Below, piece after piece: positions 9,335 through 18,938 of a stretch of DNA of 64,000 bases (its first letter is position 1; each line of letters begins with the position of its first letter). The DNA is taken from assembly GCA_963422385.1 (NCBI GenBank), contig OY729432.1, positions 1,116,001 to 1,180,000 on the forward strand. The letters are read 5' to 3'. The translations under genes were made by a program, and so were the position numbers. The stretch comes from JAJDTQ01 sp963422385. GTDB lineage: Bacteria > Desulfobacterota > Binatia > UBA9968 > JAJDTQ01. The notes under the pieces were generated by a model, which was not told the origin of the DNA, made no database searches, and saw only the letters and a program-made list of their open reading frames with translations.

Positions 9335-11245
9335 ATGCCGTACATCATCGGAACCGCCGGCCACATCGACCACGGAAAAACGAGCCTGATCAAGGCCCTC
9401 ACTGGCAAGGACACGGACCGCCTCAAGGAAGAGAAGGAACGCGGCATCTCCATCGACCTGGGCTTCGCCCACCTGGCGCTGCCGGATGGCGCCGAGGCGG
9501 GCATTGTCGATGTGCCCGGCCACGAACGCTTCATCCGCAACATGCTGGCCGGCGCCCACGGCATCGATCTGGTGCTCTTTACCGTAGCCGCGGACGACGG
9601 CGTCATGCCGCAGACCGAGGAGCACCTGGACATCGTCCATCTCCTGGGGGTGCGGACGGCCCTGTTCGTCATCACCAAGGTGGATCTGGTGTCCGAGTCC
9701 CGAGTTCGGGAGGTGGAGGAAGAGATCGAGATCCTGACCTTCGAAACCGCGCTGGAGGGGTCGCCGGTGGTGCACTTCTCCGCGGTTTCGGGAGCCGGCC
9801 TGGAGCAGGTCCGGAAAGGTATCTTCGAACTGCTCGGGGTCATCGACCGGCCGGCCCCCAGCGGCTTCTTCCGGCTGCCGGTGGACCGGGTGTTCGTGCT
9901 CCAGGGGCATGGAGTCATCGTCACCGGCACCGCCCTGGCGGGCGAGGTGCGCACCGGCGATCACGTGCACGCGGTTCCCGGCGGCCGGAAGTTCCGCGTG
10001 CGCAGCATTCAGGTCCACGGCCAGTCGGTGGAAGCGGCGGAATGGGGCCAGCGCGTGGCCCTGAACCTGACGGGCCAGGAGCGCGGCGTCCTGGAACGCG
10101 GCCACATGATCAGCCACGAGGAGTTGACCCTGGTATCGACGCGGTTCGACGCGCACCTGGAGGTGCGCCCTGCGGCCGCCAAGGGGATCCGCAACCACCA
10201 GCGGGTGCGGATTCACCTGGGGACCGCCGAGCGCATGGGCAAGCTCATCTTCCTGGGCGACACCGAGAAGGTGGAGCCCAAGGAGACAGCCTACTGCCAG
10301 GTGCTGCTGACGGAACCGCTGCTGGTGATGCGGGGCGATCATTTCATCGTGAGGGACGAAACCGCGCAAAGAACCCTGGGCGGCGGCGAGGTCGTGGACC
10401 CCCGGGCGCCGCGACACCGGCGCCGGGAAAAAGACACCGAGCAGAGACTCCGGACGCTGCACGCGGGTGACACGCCGGAGATGATCCGGAGCTTCCTCGA
10501 CGGCGACCCGAGCCTTGCCACGGGAGTCGATTCCATCTGCCAGTTCCTCAACCGGAAGAGAGAAGAAACGCGGATCTGGCTGGAACGGACCAAGGGACTG
10601 CGCTCCTTCGATTCCGAACGGGAGCGCGTGTACATGACCGAAGACAAGTGGAACGGCTTCAGGGAGCGTCTCCGCTCGACCCTGGAAGCGTTCCACACGA
10701 GCCATCCACTGGCGCCGGGCATGGACCTGGAGGAGGTTCGGAGGCGGCTCGTCGCCGGCGTATCGGTGAGGCTGTTCCGGGATCTGACGGACCTGCTGGC
10801 GGCCGAGGGCGCCTGCGTCCGGGACGGCAACCATGTCCGCCTGCCGGACCACCGCGTCGAGCTCGGTGCGGAGGAGAAGTCGCTGTCCGGCAAGATCACT
10901 GTCGTGCTGGCCAAGGCGCCCCTCAGCCCGCCCTACCTGAAGGAGATCGAGAAGGCCCTGGGGGTCGAACGCCCCAGGCTCAACGAGGTGATCCGGGTGA
11001 TGGAACGGCAGGGAGAGATCGTCCGGGTGACCACCGAGCTCTACTACCTCAAGGATTCCATTGACAGGATCAAGAGCGATTTATATAGCTACTTCGAGAA
11101 CCACGAGGAAATGAGCGCGGCCACGTTCCGGGATATTCTGCAGTCGAGCCGCAAGTACACCATCCCGGTCCTGGAGCACTTCGACCGCACCGGCCTCACC
11201 GTGAGGGTGGGCGACGTAAGAAAGCTCAAGACAGGAAGAAGCTGA
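9335..11245 (+). CDS. selB: Selenocysteine-specific elongation factor SelB
   Basis: A 636-residue translational GTPase that delivers selenocysteinyl-tRNA to ribosomes paused at UGA next to a SECIS hairpin. GTPase motifs are GHIDHGKT (residues 7-14), DVPGHE and TKVD. Domains II-III follow, then a C-terminal region of winged helices ending in LEHFDRTGLTVRVGDVRKL that binds the SECIS RNA. I start at ATG 9335, preceded by GCAGGAGA. The frame is open 12 codons further upstream without family support. The gap of 100 bp after selA shows no tRNA. Confidence 0.96.
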   Translation: MPYIIGTAGHIDHGKTSLIKALTGKDTDRLKEEKERGISIDLGFAHLALPDGAEAGIVDVPGHERFIRNMLAGAHGIDLVLFTVAADDGVMPQTEEHLDIVHLLGVRTALFVITKVDLVSESRVREVEEEIEILTFETALEGSPVVHFSAVSGAGLEQVRKGIFELLGVIDRPAPSGFFRLPVDRVFVLQGHGVIVTGTALAGEVRTGDHVHAVPGGRKFRVRSIQVHGQSVEAAEWGQRVALNLTGQERGVLERGHMISHEELTLVSTRFDAHLEVRPAAAKGIRNHQRVRIHLGTAERMGKLIFLGDTEKVEPKETAYCQVLLTEPLLVMRGDHFIVRDETAQRTLGGGEVVDPRAPRHRRREKDTEQRLRTLHAGDTPEMIRSFLDGDPSLATGVDSICQFLNRKREETRIWLERTKGLRSFDSERERVYMTEDKWNGFRERLRSTLEAFHTSHPLAPGMDLEEVRRRLVAGVSVRLFRDLTDLLAAEGACVRDGNHVRLPDHRVELGAEEKSLSGKITVVLAKAPLSPPYLKEIEKALGVERPRLNEVIRVMERQGEIVRVTTELYYLKDSIDRIKSDLYSYFENHEEMSAATFRDILQSSRKYTIPVLEHFDRTGLTVRVGDVRKLKTGRS

Positions 11246-11269
11246 AACCACGATCCGAAGGAGCGTGAA

Positions 11270-12319
11270 ATGACCATGGAACCCATCCGGCTGACCCAGG
11301 AAGTCAAGGCCGCGGGCTGAGCAGCCAAGCTCGGCCCCGCCGACTTGGTGCAGGTCCTGCACCAACTTCCCAAGTTCGCATCCCCGGAGCTGCTCGTAGG
11401 CACCGAGACGGCCGACGACGCCGGCGTGTATCAGTTGCGCCCCGACCTGGCCATCGTCAACACCGTGGACTTCTTCACGCCCATCGTCGACGACCCGTAC
11501 ATGTTCGGCCAGATCGCTGCCACCAACTCCCTGAGCGACGTGTATGCCATGGGCGGCGAGCCCGCCACGGCCCTCAACATCGTCTGCTTTCCCAAGGGGA
11601 AGATGGACATCCAGGTCCTTGGCGAGGTGCTGCGGGGCGGCGCCGACAAGGTCAAGGAATCCGGCGCGGTCATCGTCGGCGGCCACTCGATCATCGACGA
11701 GGAGATCAAGTACGGACTGGCCGTGACCGGCACCGTCCACCCCGACCGTATCCTGCGCAACATCGGCGCCCTGGAGGGCGACGTGCTGATCCTCACCAAG
11801 CCCTTGGGAACCGGCATCGCCACCACCGCCCTCAAGCGAGGCAACGCCTCCCAGGCCGGCATCGAGCAAGCCGTGGCCTCCATGGCCACCCTCAACATGT
11901 ACGCCGCCGCGGTGATGAAGGACTACGAGGTCCACGCCTGCTCCGACATCACCGGCTACGGCCTGCTGGGGCACGGCCTGGAGATGACCAGCGACGGTTC
12001 CGTCAGCATCGTCTTCGAAGCCGCACGGCTGCCGGTGTTTCAAGACGTAGCCCAACTCGCCGAGGTCGGCGACAACCTCACCGGCGGCTGCAAGCGCAAC
12101 CGCGAGTACCTCGGCGACAAGACCGTCATCGACAGCAGCGTCCCCGACGCCCTCGCCGAGGTCGCCCTCGACCCCCAGACCTCCGGCGGCCTGCTCATCG
12201 CCGTGGCCGGAAAAGACGGCGAGGCGCTGGTCAAGGCGCTCGTGGACCGCGACGTCCCCTCCGCCACCATCGTCGGGCAAGTCACCGGGCGGGAGGAACA
12301 CGGAGTGCGGCTGGTGTAA
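11270..12319 (+). CDS. selD: Selenide, water dikinase SelD (selenoprotein with in-frame UGA)
   Basis: Selenophosphate synthetase, making the selenium donor from selenide and ATP. Gene callers reading TGA as stop would start at 11345. The true frame begins at ATG 11270 (SD GAAGGAG) and encodes MTMEPIRLTQEVKAAG, TGA (11318-11320), then AAKLGPADLVQVL. This puts selenocysteine exactly at the catalytic Cys/Sec position of the family motif (G-C/U-x-x-K), with Lys of AAK next to it. A SECIS-like hairpin lies 25 bp downstream. Full product is 349 residues including Sec. It is 24 bp from selB and probably co-transcribed, so SelD synthesis depends on the pathway it feeds. Confidence 0.95.
11345..11365 (+). 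promoter_or_regulatory. SECIS-like hairpin for selD UGA
   Basis: Ten-base perfect arms (TTGGTGCAGG and CCTGCACCAA) around a single T. As RNA this is an 8-bp stem with loop GGUCC. The exposed GGU and the flanking GCA/UGC pairs closely resemble the apical part of the Escherichia coli fdhF SECIS as I remember it. It starts 25 nt after the UGA, within the reading frame. Confidence 0.75.
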
Positions 12320-12439
12320 CCACTCGCTCCTTCCCTTGTGACAGAGTTTCAGTCTTTTCCATCACGGCTCTGCAAAGCCTGAGCGCAAGGTCGATGGGCG
12401 GTATGAGGAGGAGGCGTCAAACAGGGTGGATGAAATGAC

Positions 12440-12465
12440 GGGGAGAGGGCGGATGCCCTCTCCCC
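12440..12465. terminator. Perfect 11-bp hairpin between convergent genes
   Basis: An 11-bp stem (GGGGAGAGGGC / GCCCTCTCCCC) with a GGAT loop, placed between the ends of selD (+) and the TctC gene (-). No T-tract on either side. Position suggests a bidirectional terminator. Confidence 0.6.
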
Positions 12466-12500
12466 GGATAGCGTCAACGGGTGGACCTGAGGAAGGTCTC

Positions 12501-13547
12501 CTACTTCTTTTTCCGCACCAGAAAGCTCAGCGCGTCCTTGGACTCCGCGGACATGCCGAGAATCTGACTGACGTACTCCTCTATATCCCGGCCCGAGACG
12601 TAGTCGATGATGAGCTTGGCATCCTCGGCCTCCTTGAGAAACCGCGGATCCTGCAACGTCTTCTTGAAGCCGTCCCGTAGTTGCTGAAGCTGCTTCGCGG
12701 GGACGCCGGGCGGGGCCACGAACGGACGCTGAAACTCATACTGGTTGACCCATCCCTTGTAGGTCTCGGTGTGTTTCTTGCCACCCCGCTTTGCGATCAA
12801 ATCCGGGATGATCAGCGAGTTCTTGAGTTCCGGGTCGGGGATCCTCCGGTGCGTGAGCACGGGGGTCAACTTGTCCGGCCCCTTGGCATCGAGCATGGAC
12901 CGTGCCGTAACCCGGATGGATTCCCAGCCCCAGCAGGCGCCGGCGATTTCCTTGGCCTGCATGGCGAGCCGCGACTTGGCGGTTCCGGAATAGCCTGCCA
13001 CGACATCGAAGTTCGTGCCGATGGTCTTGTTGAGGATCTTCGGCAGGTCGATCCCGGTGGATCCCGTCCGGGTACCGCCCACCTTGACCGGTTTCTCGGG
13101 ATCCGTAATGTCCTCGAGCGTAGTCACGCCGGACCAGCCCATGAACACACAGGCTGGTATGCCCTTGACCGGAGCGCCTATCCAGCTCAACTCTTCGCCC
13201 TTGATCCGAACCTTCGTGTCGCCAAGCCCCTGCATGGTCACCAGGCCGCTGTTCCAGACGCCGAGAACCGTACCGTCGCGTTTGGCCCTCTTCTGGATGT
13301 AGTTGGCGGCCACGAGGCTTCCCGCGCCCGTCATGTTCTGCACGATGAAACTCGGGTTTCCCGGAATGTGCCTGCCCATGTGGCGCACGACCTGGCGCGT
13401 ATAGGTGTCATAGCCACCACCGGGTGAGTAGCCGACAATGACCCGGATGGTCTTGCCCTTGAAGAAGTCATCCGCGGCAGCGACGTTGCCTGCCGTCAGA
13501 CCGAGAGCCGCCACGAGAGCGACCGCCAATCCTGTTTTTCTGATCAT
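12501..13547 (-). CDS. TctC-type tripartite tricarboxylate transporter binding protein
   Basis: A 348-residue periplasmic solute-binding protein. The Sec signal peptide covers about residues 1-25 (ends AAADDFF), followed by the hallmark KGKTIRVIVGYSPGGGYDTYTR. The mid-region IQNMTGAG-like loop (IVQNMTGAGSLVAANYI) matches the Bug/TctC family that captures small carboxylates. SD GGGGG lies before ATG 13547. No membrane subunits TctA/TctB are nearby, which is common for the expanded Bug family. Ligand unknown. Confidence 0.88.
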   Translation of the reverse strand: MIRKTGLAVALVAALGLTAGNVAAADDFFKGKTIRVIVGYSPGGGYDTYTRQVVRHMGRHIPGNPSFIVQNMTGAGSLVAANYIQKRAKRDGTVLGVWNSGLVTMQGLGDTKVRIKGEELSWIGAPVKGIPACVFMGWSGVTTLEDITDPEKPVKVGGTRTGSTGIDLPKILNKTIGTNFDVVAGYSGTAKSRLAMQAKEIAGACWGWESIRVTARSMLDAKGPDKLTPVLTHRRIPDPELKNSLIIPDLIAKRGGKKHTETYKGWVNQYEFQRPFVAPPGVPAKQLQQLRDGFKKTLQDPRFLKEAEDAKLIIDYVSGRDIEEYVSQILGMSAESKDALSFLVRKKK

Positions 13548-13771
13548 ATGAATCCCCCTTAGGTATTATTGTTCCAGAGCAAGCCGGATATTCTACACAT
13601 CCATCGGATTAAAGCCAACCCTGTTCCCGGTTGCGGGTCAACGGTGCCGGCGGCCACTGTCTCCGGCTACTGCTTTGTGCTAATGGCTTCATGCAGGCAT
13701 CATGTCCGGGCCAGTGCTCCGCCCGGCGACACGGAACTCCCGGGTCAATCAGAGCCACTTCGGAGGTTGTC

Positions 13772-14578
13772 ATGCCAAAACTGAACGTCGGCGACGCCGA
13801 CATCCACTACGAGGTTCAAGGAGACGGTCCCCCCTTCGTCTTCATCGCGGAAACGGCTTGCGACGGGGACGTGTGGAACATGTTCCAGGTGCCCGAGTTC
13901 TCCCGGGACCATCGCACCATCACCACGGATTTCCGCGGCACCGGACGCTCGACCCGGACCCCCATGCGCTACACCACCCGCATGTTCGCCGACGACATCG
14001 CCGCGGTGATGGACCACCTCGATGCCACCCAGGCCGTTGTATGCGGTCATTCCATGGGCGGCAGGGTGGCGCAGTTGCTGGCTCTGGAACACCCCGAGCG
14101 GGTAAAGAAGCTCATCCTCGCCTCGTCCGGGGCTGCCCATCCCGGCGCCCACGGCATCCCGCTCCGGATCGCCACGGAGATGGTCGAGATGGGCTACGAG
14201 AAATACGTCCGTGACCACTCCATCGAGGTGGGCTGGACCGAGCAGTACGTGAAGGATCACCCGCAGGAGATCGAGAGCTTCCTCAAGGTGCGCATGCCCA
14301 ACATGTCCTCGGTGGAGTGCTATTTCAGACACGTCATCGCGCGGCAGGAGCACGACACCCGTGACCGGCTCAAGGACATCGCGGCGCCGACCCTGGTGCT
14401 TGTGGGCGAGGACGACCACTCGGTGGTCAGCGACATGTCACACCGTAAGGGCGCGGAAATCCTGGCCGAGGGGATCCCCGACGCCAAGCTCGTGATCCTG
14501 CCGGGAGAGCGCCACAGCTACTTCTTCTCGAACCCGGACGCCTCGCACAAGGCCATTCGGGAGTTTATCGAGGATTGA
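13772..14578 (+). CDS. Alpha/beta hydrolase
   Basis: A 268-residue hydrolase with the nucleophile elbow GHSMGG (Ser near residue 94), an acid residue in VGEDDHSV and the catalytic His in PGERHSYFF. It belongs to the broad 3-oxoadipate enol-lactonase/esterase group. I use ATG 13772 (MPKLNVGDADIHYEV), preceded by CGGAGG. The frame is open 47 codons further up without homology. Function beyond ester or C-C hydrolysis cannot be assigned. Confidence 0.87.
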   Translation: MPKLNVGDADIHYEVQGDGPPFVFIAETACDGDVWNMFQVPEFSRDHRTITTDFRGTGRSTRTPMRYTTRMFADDIAAVMDHLDATQAVVCGHSMGGRVAQLLALEHPERVKKLILASSGAAHPGAHGIPLRIATEMVEMGYEKYVRDHSIEVGWTEQYVKDHPQEIESFLKVRMPNMSSVECYFRHVIARQEHDTRDRLKDIAAPTLVLVGEDDHSVVSDMSHRKGAEILAEGIPDAKLVILPGERHSYFFSNPDASHKAIREFIED

Positions 14579-14607
14579 TTGTCGAACGACGACTCAATGC
14601 CCGTCCG

Positions 14608-15972
14608 TCACGCGTGGCGGGCCGCCAACTCGTCGAGGCGCCCTTCGAGCCAGCGGGTGCTGACCCTGCCGCTGACGTAGTCCGGCTCTTCCATGACCGC
14701 GGCCAGGAACGGGATGGTGGTGTCGATGCCGGCGGCGCCGAACCGGGTGAGGGACTGCTTCATGCGCGCCACCGCCTGCTCGCGGTCATCGCCGTGGACG
14801 ATGAGCTTGGCCAGCAGCGAGTCATAGAACGGCGGAACCCGATAGCCCGGGAAACACTGGGTGTCCACCCGGATGCCGGGTCCCTGGGGCGGACGCCACG
14901 CGGTCAGGGTCCCGGGGCACGGCATGAACCCCTGCCACGGTGCTTCCGCGGTGATGCGGCACTCGATGGCGTGTCCGTTGAAGCGCACATCTTCCTGCGA
15001 GAACGACAGCCGTTCGCCTCCGGCCACGCGAATCTGTTCCCGCACGAGATCCAGGCCCGTGATCATCTCGGTGACCGGATGCTCCACCTGAATGCGGGTG
15101 TTCATTTCGAGGAAGAAGAAATCCTGCCGGTCCTCGTCATAGATGAACTCTACGGTGCCGGCGTTCTCGTACTTGATCTCCCTGGCGACCTTGTGCCCGG
15201 CCTCGCGGATACGTTCCCTGAGCTCCACCGGGATACACGCCGCCGGCGCCTCCTCCACCACCTTCTGATAACGCCGTTGCAAAGAGCAGTCCCGCTCGCC
15301 CACGTGCACCACGTTGCCGAACCGGTCGCCGATGACCTGCACTTCGATGTGCCGGGCGTTGGGGATGTAGCGCTCCATGTACAAGGTAGGGTCGCCGAAG
15401 GCCGCCCGGGCCTCGGCCGCCGCGGTCCCGAAGGCGGTCTGTAGCTCGCCGTCCTCCCGGACGATCTTGATGCCCTTGCCGCCGCCACCGGCCGCCGCCT
15501 TCAGCAGCACCGGGTAGCCGACCTCCGCGGCTACCCCCGCCGCCTCCTCGAAGTCGCGGACGTTGTCGGAGCCGGGGACCAGCGGGACGCCGAACGCTCC
15601 CACGGTGGCCCGGGCCAGCAACTTGTTGCCCATCTGGCGAATGCTGTCGGCGCGCGGGCCCACGAACGTGATCCCGTGCCTGGCGCAGGCCTCGGCCAAC
15701 TCCGATTTCTCCGCCAGAAAACCGTAGCCCGGATGGAGGGCGTCGCAACCGGTGCCCAGGGCCGTGGCCACCAGCGCGTCGACCTTGAGGTAGCTCTCGG
15801 TGGACCGGGCCGGACCGATACATACGGTACGGTTCGCAAGACGCGCCGGCATGCTGTCCCGGTCGGCCTCGGAAACCACCGCCACCGACTCGATGCCCAG
15901 TGACTGGCAAGCTCTGATGATGCGGACCGCTATCTCGCCCCGGTTGGCGACCAGGAGACGATTAACGGCCAT
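14608..15972 (-). CDS. accC: Acetyl-CoA carboxylase biotin carboxylase subunit
   Basis: A 454-residue ATP-grasp enzyme that carboxylates biotin on the carrier protein using bicarbonate and ATP. The N-terminus LLVANRGEIAVRIIRA, the glycine-rich KAAAGGGGKGIKIV ATP loop, the EMNTRIQVEHPVTE active-site segment and full length are all present. It lies 11 bp after the carrier gene (accB), giving an accBC operon on the minus strand. The carboxyltransferase subunits are not in the window. Confidence 0.95.
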   Translation of the reverse strand: MAVNRLLVANRGEIAVRIIRACQSLGIESVAVVSEADRDSMPARLANRTVCIGPARSTESYLKVDALVATALGTGCDALHPGYGFLAEKSELAEACARHGITFVGPRADSIRQMGNKLLARATVGAFGVPLVPGSDNVRDFEEAAGVAAEVGYPVLLKAAAGGGGKGIKIVREDGELQTAFGTAAAEARAAFGDPTLYMERYIPNARHIEVQVIGDRFGNVVHVGERDCSLQRRYQKVVEEAPAACIPVELRERIREAGHKVAREIKYENAGTVEFIYDEDRQDFFFLEMNTRIQVEHPVTEMITGLDLVREQIRVAGGERLSFSQEDVRFNGHAIECRITAEAPWQGFMPCPGTLTAWRPPQGPGIRVDTQCFPGYRVPPFYDSLLAKLIVHGDDREQAVARMKQSLTRFGAAGIDTTIPFLAAVMEEPDYVSGRVSTRWLEGRLDELAARHA

Positions 15973-15983
15973 GGGGCAGGCTC

Positions 15984-16550
15984 TCAGTTGCCATCAGGCC
16001 GCACCAGAAAAAGGGTCTGGCCGTGCTCGACGAACTGGCCGCTTTCCACGCAGACCTCGTCGATGATGCCGTCGACGCCGGAGCTCACGGCGTTGAAGAC
16101 CTTCATGACCTCCACGAGGCCCACCGTGGTCTCGGCATCCACGTGACCGCCGAGCTTGACGAACGGCGCGGCGCCGGGCTCCGGCGTGGCGTAAAACGTG
16201 CCGACCATGGGCGCGGGAATGGGAACGGTGCCTTCCTTTGCGGTCACCGGCCGGGGATCCGGTGCGCTCTCGGCCACGGGGGCCGGAGCTGCGGCGGCCG
16301 GCGCTTCGACCGCGGGGGCTGCCGCCGCAGCCGGCGCCGCGGGTGCAGCCTGTGCCACGCTGACCGTTGCAGGCATGGCGGGAACTCCGGACTTGCTGAC
16401 CGTGAGCTTCAGATCACCAATCTCAAGGTCGAGATAATCGAAGTTCGATTTCTCCACCAAGTCCAATATCTGCAGTACTTCATCCTCGGTCAATTGCGTG
16501 TCCCTCTCTTCCTGTTCCGCTGGATTGTCGTGTCCTGCCGCGGTGGGCAT
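15984..16550 (-). CDS. accB: Biotin carboxyl carrier protein of acetyl-CoA carboxylase
   Basis: A 188-residue carrier. The N-terminal helix (LTEDEVLQILDLVEKSNFDYL) is followed by an Ala/Pro-rich linker (about residues 58-95) and a C-terminal biotinyl domain. The biotinylated lysine is in EVMKVFNAV, where the usual Ala-Met-Lys-Met is Val-Met-Lys-Val. Upstream of accC in the same operon. Confidence 0.94.
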   Translation of the reverse strand: MPTAAGHDNPAEQEERDTQLTEDEVLQILDLVEKSNFDYLDLEIGDLKLTVSKSGVPAMPATVSVAQAAPAAPAAAAAPAVEAPAAAAPAPVAESAPDPRPVTAKEGTVPIPAPMVGTFYATPEPGAAPFVKLGGHVDAETTVGLVEVMKVFNAVSSGVDGIIDEVCVESGQFVEHGQTLFLVRPDGN

Positions 16551-16843
16551 GAAGACGCGAAAGCCCTGAATGCGCGGCTATTCTTAACAAGAATCCGAAT
16601 CGGGCGTCAACCGGGACACGGGCCGGCTCGTTGCTTGCCGACCGGCGGCGACGAGGCCCGTGTCAGGGAACTTCCGCATCGTCGAGGCTTTTCCACGAAA
16701 CCGACGGACCGTCGCCGGCAGAACGAACCGGCGTGTGCAAAAACTTGTGGGGGGCTCGGAAACCTGATAAAGACAATTTCTTGGTAAGGCTCGGTTGAGC
16801 CGTGCCCGTGAACCCGGCGAATCACAGGAAAGAAGCGGTTTCG

Positions 16844-17269
16844 ATGCCGAAGCGTCAAGGCAACAACCCCAAGCGTCGAATCGCTCCGAAGAACGGAACC
16901 GATCGGCAGTTTCTGGATCGTCTCGCGGGCCAAGCGGTCTATATTGGCAGCTCGCATCACAAGCGCTTTCCCGCCGACTACGGGTTTCAACCGCCGGTGA
17001 ATCCGCGTCCGAACAAGTCGATATGCGACGGCAGCCGAGTGATCAAGCGCGCCGAGGCAACATCGCCCTTTCGGGAAGGCATCAGGCGAGGCATGATCAG
17101 CACCTATTGTGAAGGAGAGCTACCGAAATACGTCTGGGCAGTGGATGGGAATGGCCGCGTATACGAGGCGAAGCGTGACGGAGACAGGACGACCTATCAC
17201 GGATATGAGCTTGGCGACGACGAAAGCGCCATGAAGAAACTTGTCGCCAAGGAGTGGCACGCCAGATGA
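16844..17269 (+). CDS. Conserved hypothetical protein (first gene of a two-gene module)
   Basis: A 141-residue basic soluble protein; no catalytic motif recognised. The sequence is compact and well structured (QAVYIGSSHHKRFPADYGF, PPVNPRPNKSICD, GELPKYVWAVDGNGRVYEAK, YHGYELGDDESAM), suggesting a real conserved family. I choose ATG 16844 (MPKRQGNN) with AGGAA upstream; GTG or ATG starts at 16802 are possible. Its stop overlaps the next start (ATGA), so the two are translationally coupled. Lower GC than neighbours and an isolated two-gene layout hint at horizontal acquisition. Confidence 0.7.
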   Translation: MPKRQGNNPKRRIAPKNGTDRQFLDRLAGQAVYIGSSHHKRFPADYGFQPPVNPRPNKSICDGSRVIKRAEATSPFREGIRRGMISTYCEGELPKYVWAVDGNGRVYEAKRDGDRTTYHGYELGDDESAMKKLVAKEWHAR

Positions 17270-18627
17270 GCGGCGAACTCACAGTGTCGCTGTCCTCCGA
17301 GTCTCTTGACTTTGGATCGCCGGAAGAACGAGCGACATTCGGTCTGTTTGCGATGACGGCGAACGGGCGCCTGCTGACCGCCGGGGAAGATGTGGGAAAC
17401 AAGGAACTTCGTCATGGTCCGTATGTTTCCGGGTATCCTATCGCGGAATGGCTGGTGTGGAACTGGTGGCGGATTCGGTGGGAGACCGGTCGTCCTTCGA
17501 ACGAAGACGCCTTGTCGCGTTGGGAATTCGCGCATCGGATGTCAACCATCGGCGAAGGCTATGCGTGGCCCAACATCACGATTTTTTCCGACGGGGTGCA
17601 ATCCTTTCTCGACTCCCAACCTTCGTCGGGTCCTGAATCAGTTCACTTCCCCTACTTCGGAGCACAGAGGCGCCAAGCGGTTCCGGCGGTCAATCTGGAG
17701 GCTGCGATAGACGGATTCGTGGACGATGTATTGAACCGGCTTGAGCAGGCGAAAGTTCACGAAGGCAATCTTCATTGTCTGTGGAGAGAGCTCCAAACGG
17801 AGAGGGAAAATCCCGAACTCACGCGTTTCCGACGACTAGAAGCGCAACTCGGCCACGAGCCGGGCGAAGCCGATGAGGGTCGGTTCTGCATGTACCTCAA
17901 CGACGCCACGAAACTGGGAGAAGAGGCGTTGGGGGAAATTGCCGCTGACGCGATGTATGGCGATGGCGATACAAACAGCATGATCCGAGCAAGCAATTTC
18001 GCGGAGATCGCCGAGCAGCACGGTTTCGAGGCCAACCCGAAAGATGCGATCAAATTGAACGATATGACCGGCGTACCCCAACCGGGACAGGTCGAAGCTT
18101 GGCGTTTGGGAGAGCGTTGTGCAAAGCTCATTCGCGATCAGGAAAATCGGCACGGGCTGCCGATTGACGACAGAACCTTAACCGCCTTCGCGGGAACGAC
18201 GAACAGTGCAATTTCGGGACAAAACGGTAATCCGTGTAAAGTGTCCTTCGCTCTGGATGGGGGAAACGGTCGTTCCCACGTATGGCTCCGGTCGCGATGG
18301 GAAACGGGCCGACGTTTCGACCTCGCCCGACTCATCGGCGATCGCTTGCTGCGCATACGGCTGAACGGGTCCACTGAATCACTACTTCCCGTGACGCGCG
18401 CATCTACCTACCGGCAGAAGATGCAGCGTGCATTCGCTGCGGAACTTCTGAGTCCGTTCGCGGACATGGACGACATGATGAGCGGCGACTATTCAGAAGA
18501 GAAACAAAACGAAGTCGCGGAATACTTCAAGGTTTCGTCCATGACCATTCAGACTCAACTGGTAAATCACCATCGTATTGATCCCGACGATGCGCCGGAT
18601 ATTGTCGATCGTTCTCCTGCTTTGTGA
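17266..18627 (+). CDS. Hypothetical protein with ImmA/IrrE-like C-terminus lacking HExxH
   Basis: A 453-residue soluble protein. The last 70 residues (QRAFAAELLSPFADMDDMM, YSEEKQNEVAEYFKVSSMTIQTQLVNH) look like the C-terminal helix region of ImmA/IrrE-type peptidases found next to phage and mobile-element regulators. However, no HExxH zinc motif is visible before it, so the peptidase centre is missing or replaced. The N-terminal 300 residues are unrecognised. Coupled by ATGA overlap to the upstream hypothetical gene. Possible roles are stress or mobile-element regulation, or defence, none demonstrated. Confidence 0.65.
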   Translation: MSGELTVSLSSESLDFGSPEERATFGLFAMTANGRLLTAGEDVGNKELRHGPYVSGYPIAEWLVWNWWRIRWETGRPSNEDALSRWEFAHRMSTIGEGYAWPNITIFSDGVQSFLDSQPSSGPESVHFPYFGAQRRQAVPAVNLEAAIDGFVDDVLNRLEQAKVHEGNLHCLWRELQTERENPELTRFRRLEAQLGHEPGEADEGRFCMYLNDATKLGEEALGEIAADAMYGDGDTNSMIRASNFAEIAEQHGFEANPKDAIKLNDMTGVPQPGQVEAWRLGERCAKLIRDQENRHGLPIDDRTLTAFAGTTNSAISGQNGNPCKVSFALDGGNGRSHVWLRSRWETGRRFDLARLIGDRLLRIRLNGSTESLLPVTRASTYRQKMQRAFAAELLSPFADMDDMMSGDYSEEKQNEVAEYFKVSSMTIQTQLVNHHRIDPDDAPDIVDRSPAL

Positions 18628-18938
18628 TTGATACGCCCCTGAAGGCAACGCCGCCACCTCCAGCGATCTGCGCCATTGCGCCGGCCTGCGAAGCCCGAAT
18701 CCCCGCTCGAAATCGACCTGAACCGGTCATCCACGATTTTCGACGACGCGCCAGGATTGATCCTATCGCCGTCCGCAGCAACCCGTCTCCAAAGCTCCGG
18801 TCCACTGTTCCGGACCACATGGACCTTGTCGGCCGAGTCGTACATCGACGAAACAGAACCCTGGACTCTTCAATGGAGACGTACTATTCTGACTGCCCGT
18901 CGGCGTCCAACGCCGGACAAAATCGTGGGAGGCAAGTC
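18628..18938. other. Intergenic stretch, nothing recognised
   Basis: About 310 bp without a convincing gene. Short open frames exist on both strands but have no recognisable sequence. It presumably contains the promoter of the dienelactone hydrolase gene, which has GGGAGG before its start. Confidence 0.5.

Noticed and set aside
9158..10852. 564-codon minus-strand frame opposite selB
   Set aside because: Shadow of selB; low-complexity composition and no start signals.
14575..15444. 289-codon plus-strand frame opposite accC
   Set aside because: Shadow of the canonical biotin carboxylase gene; no family features.
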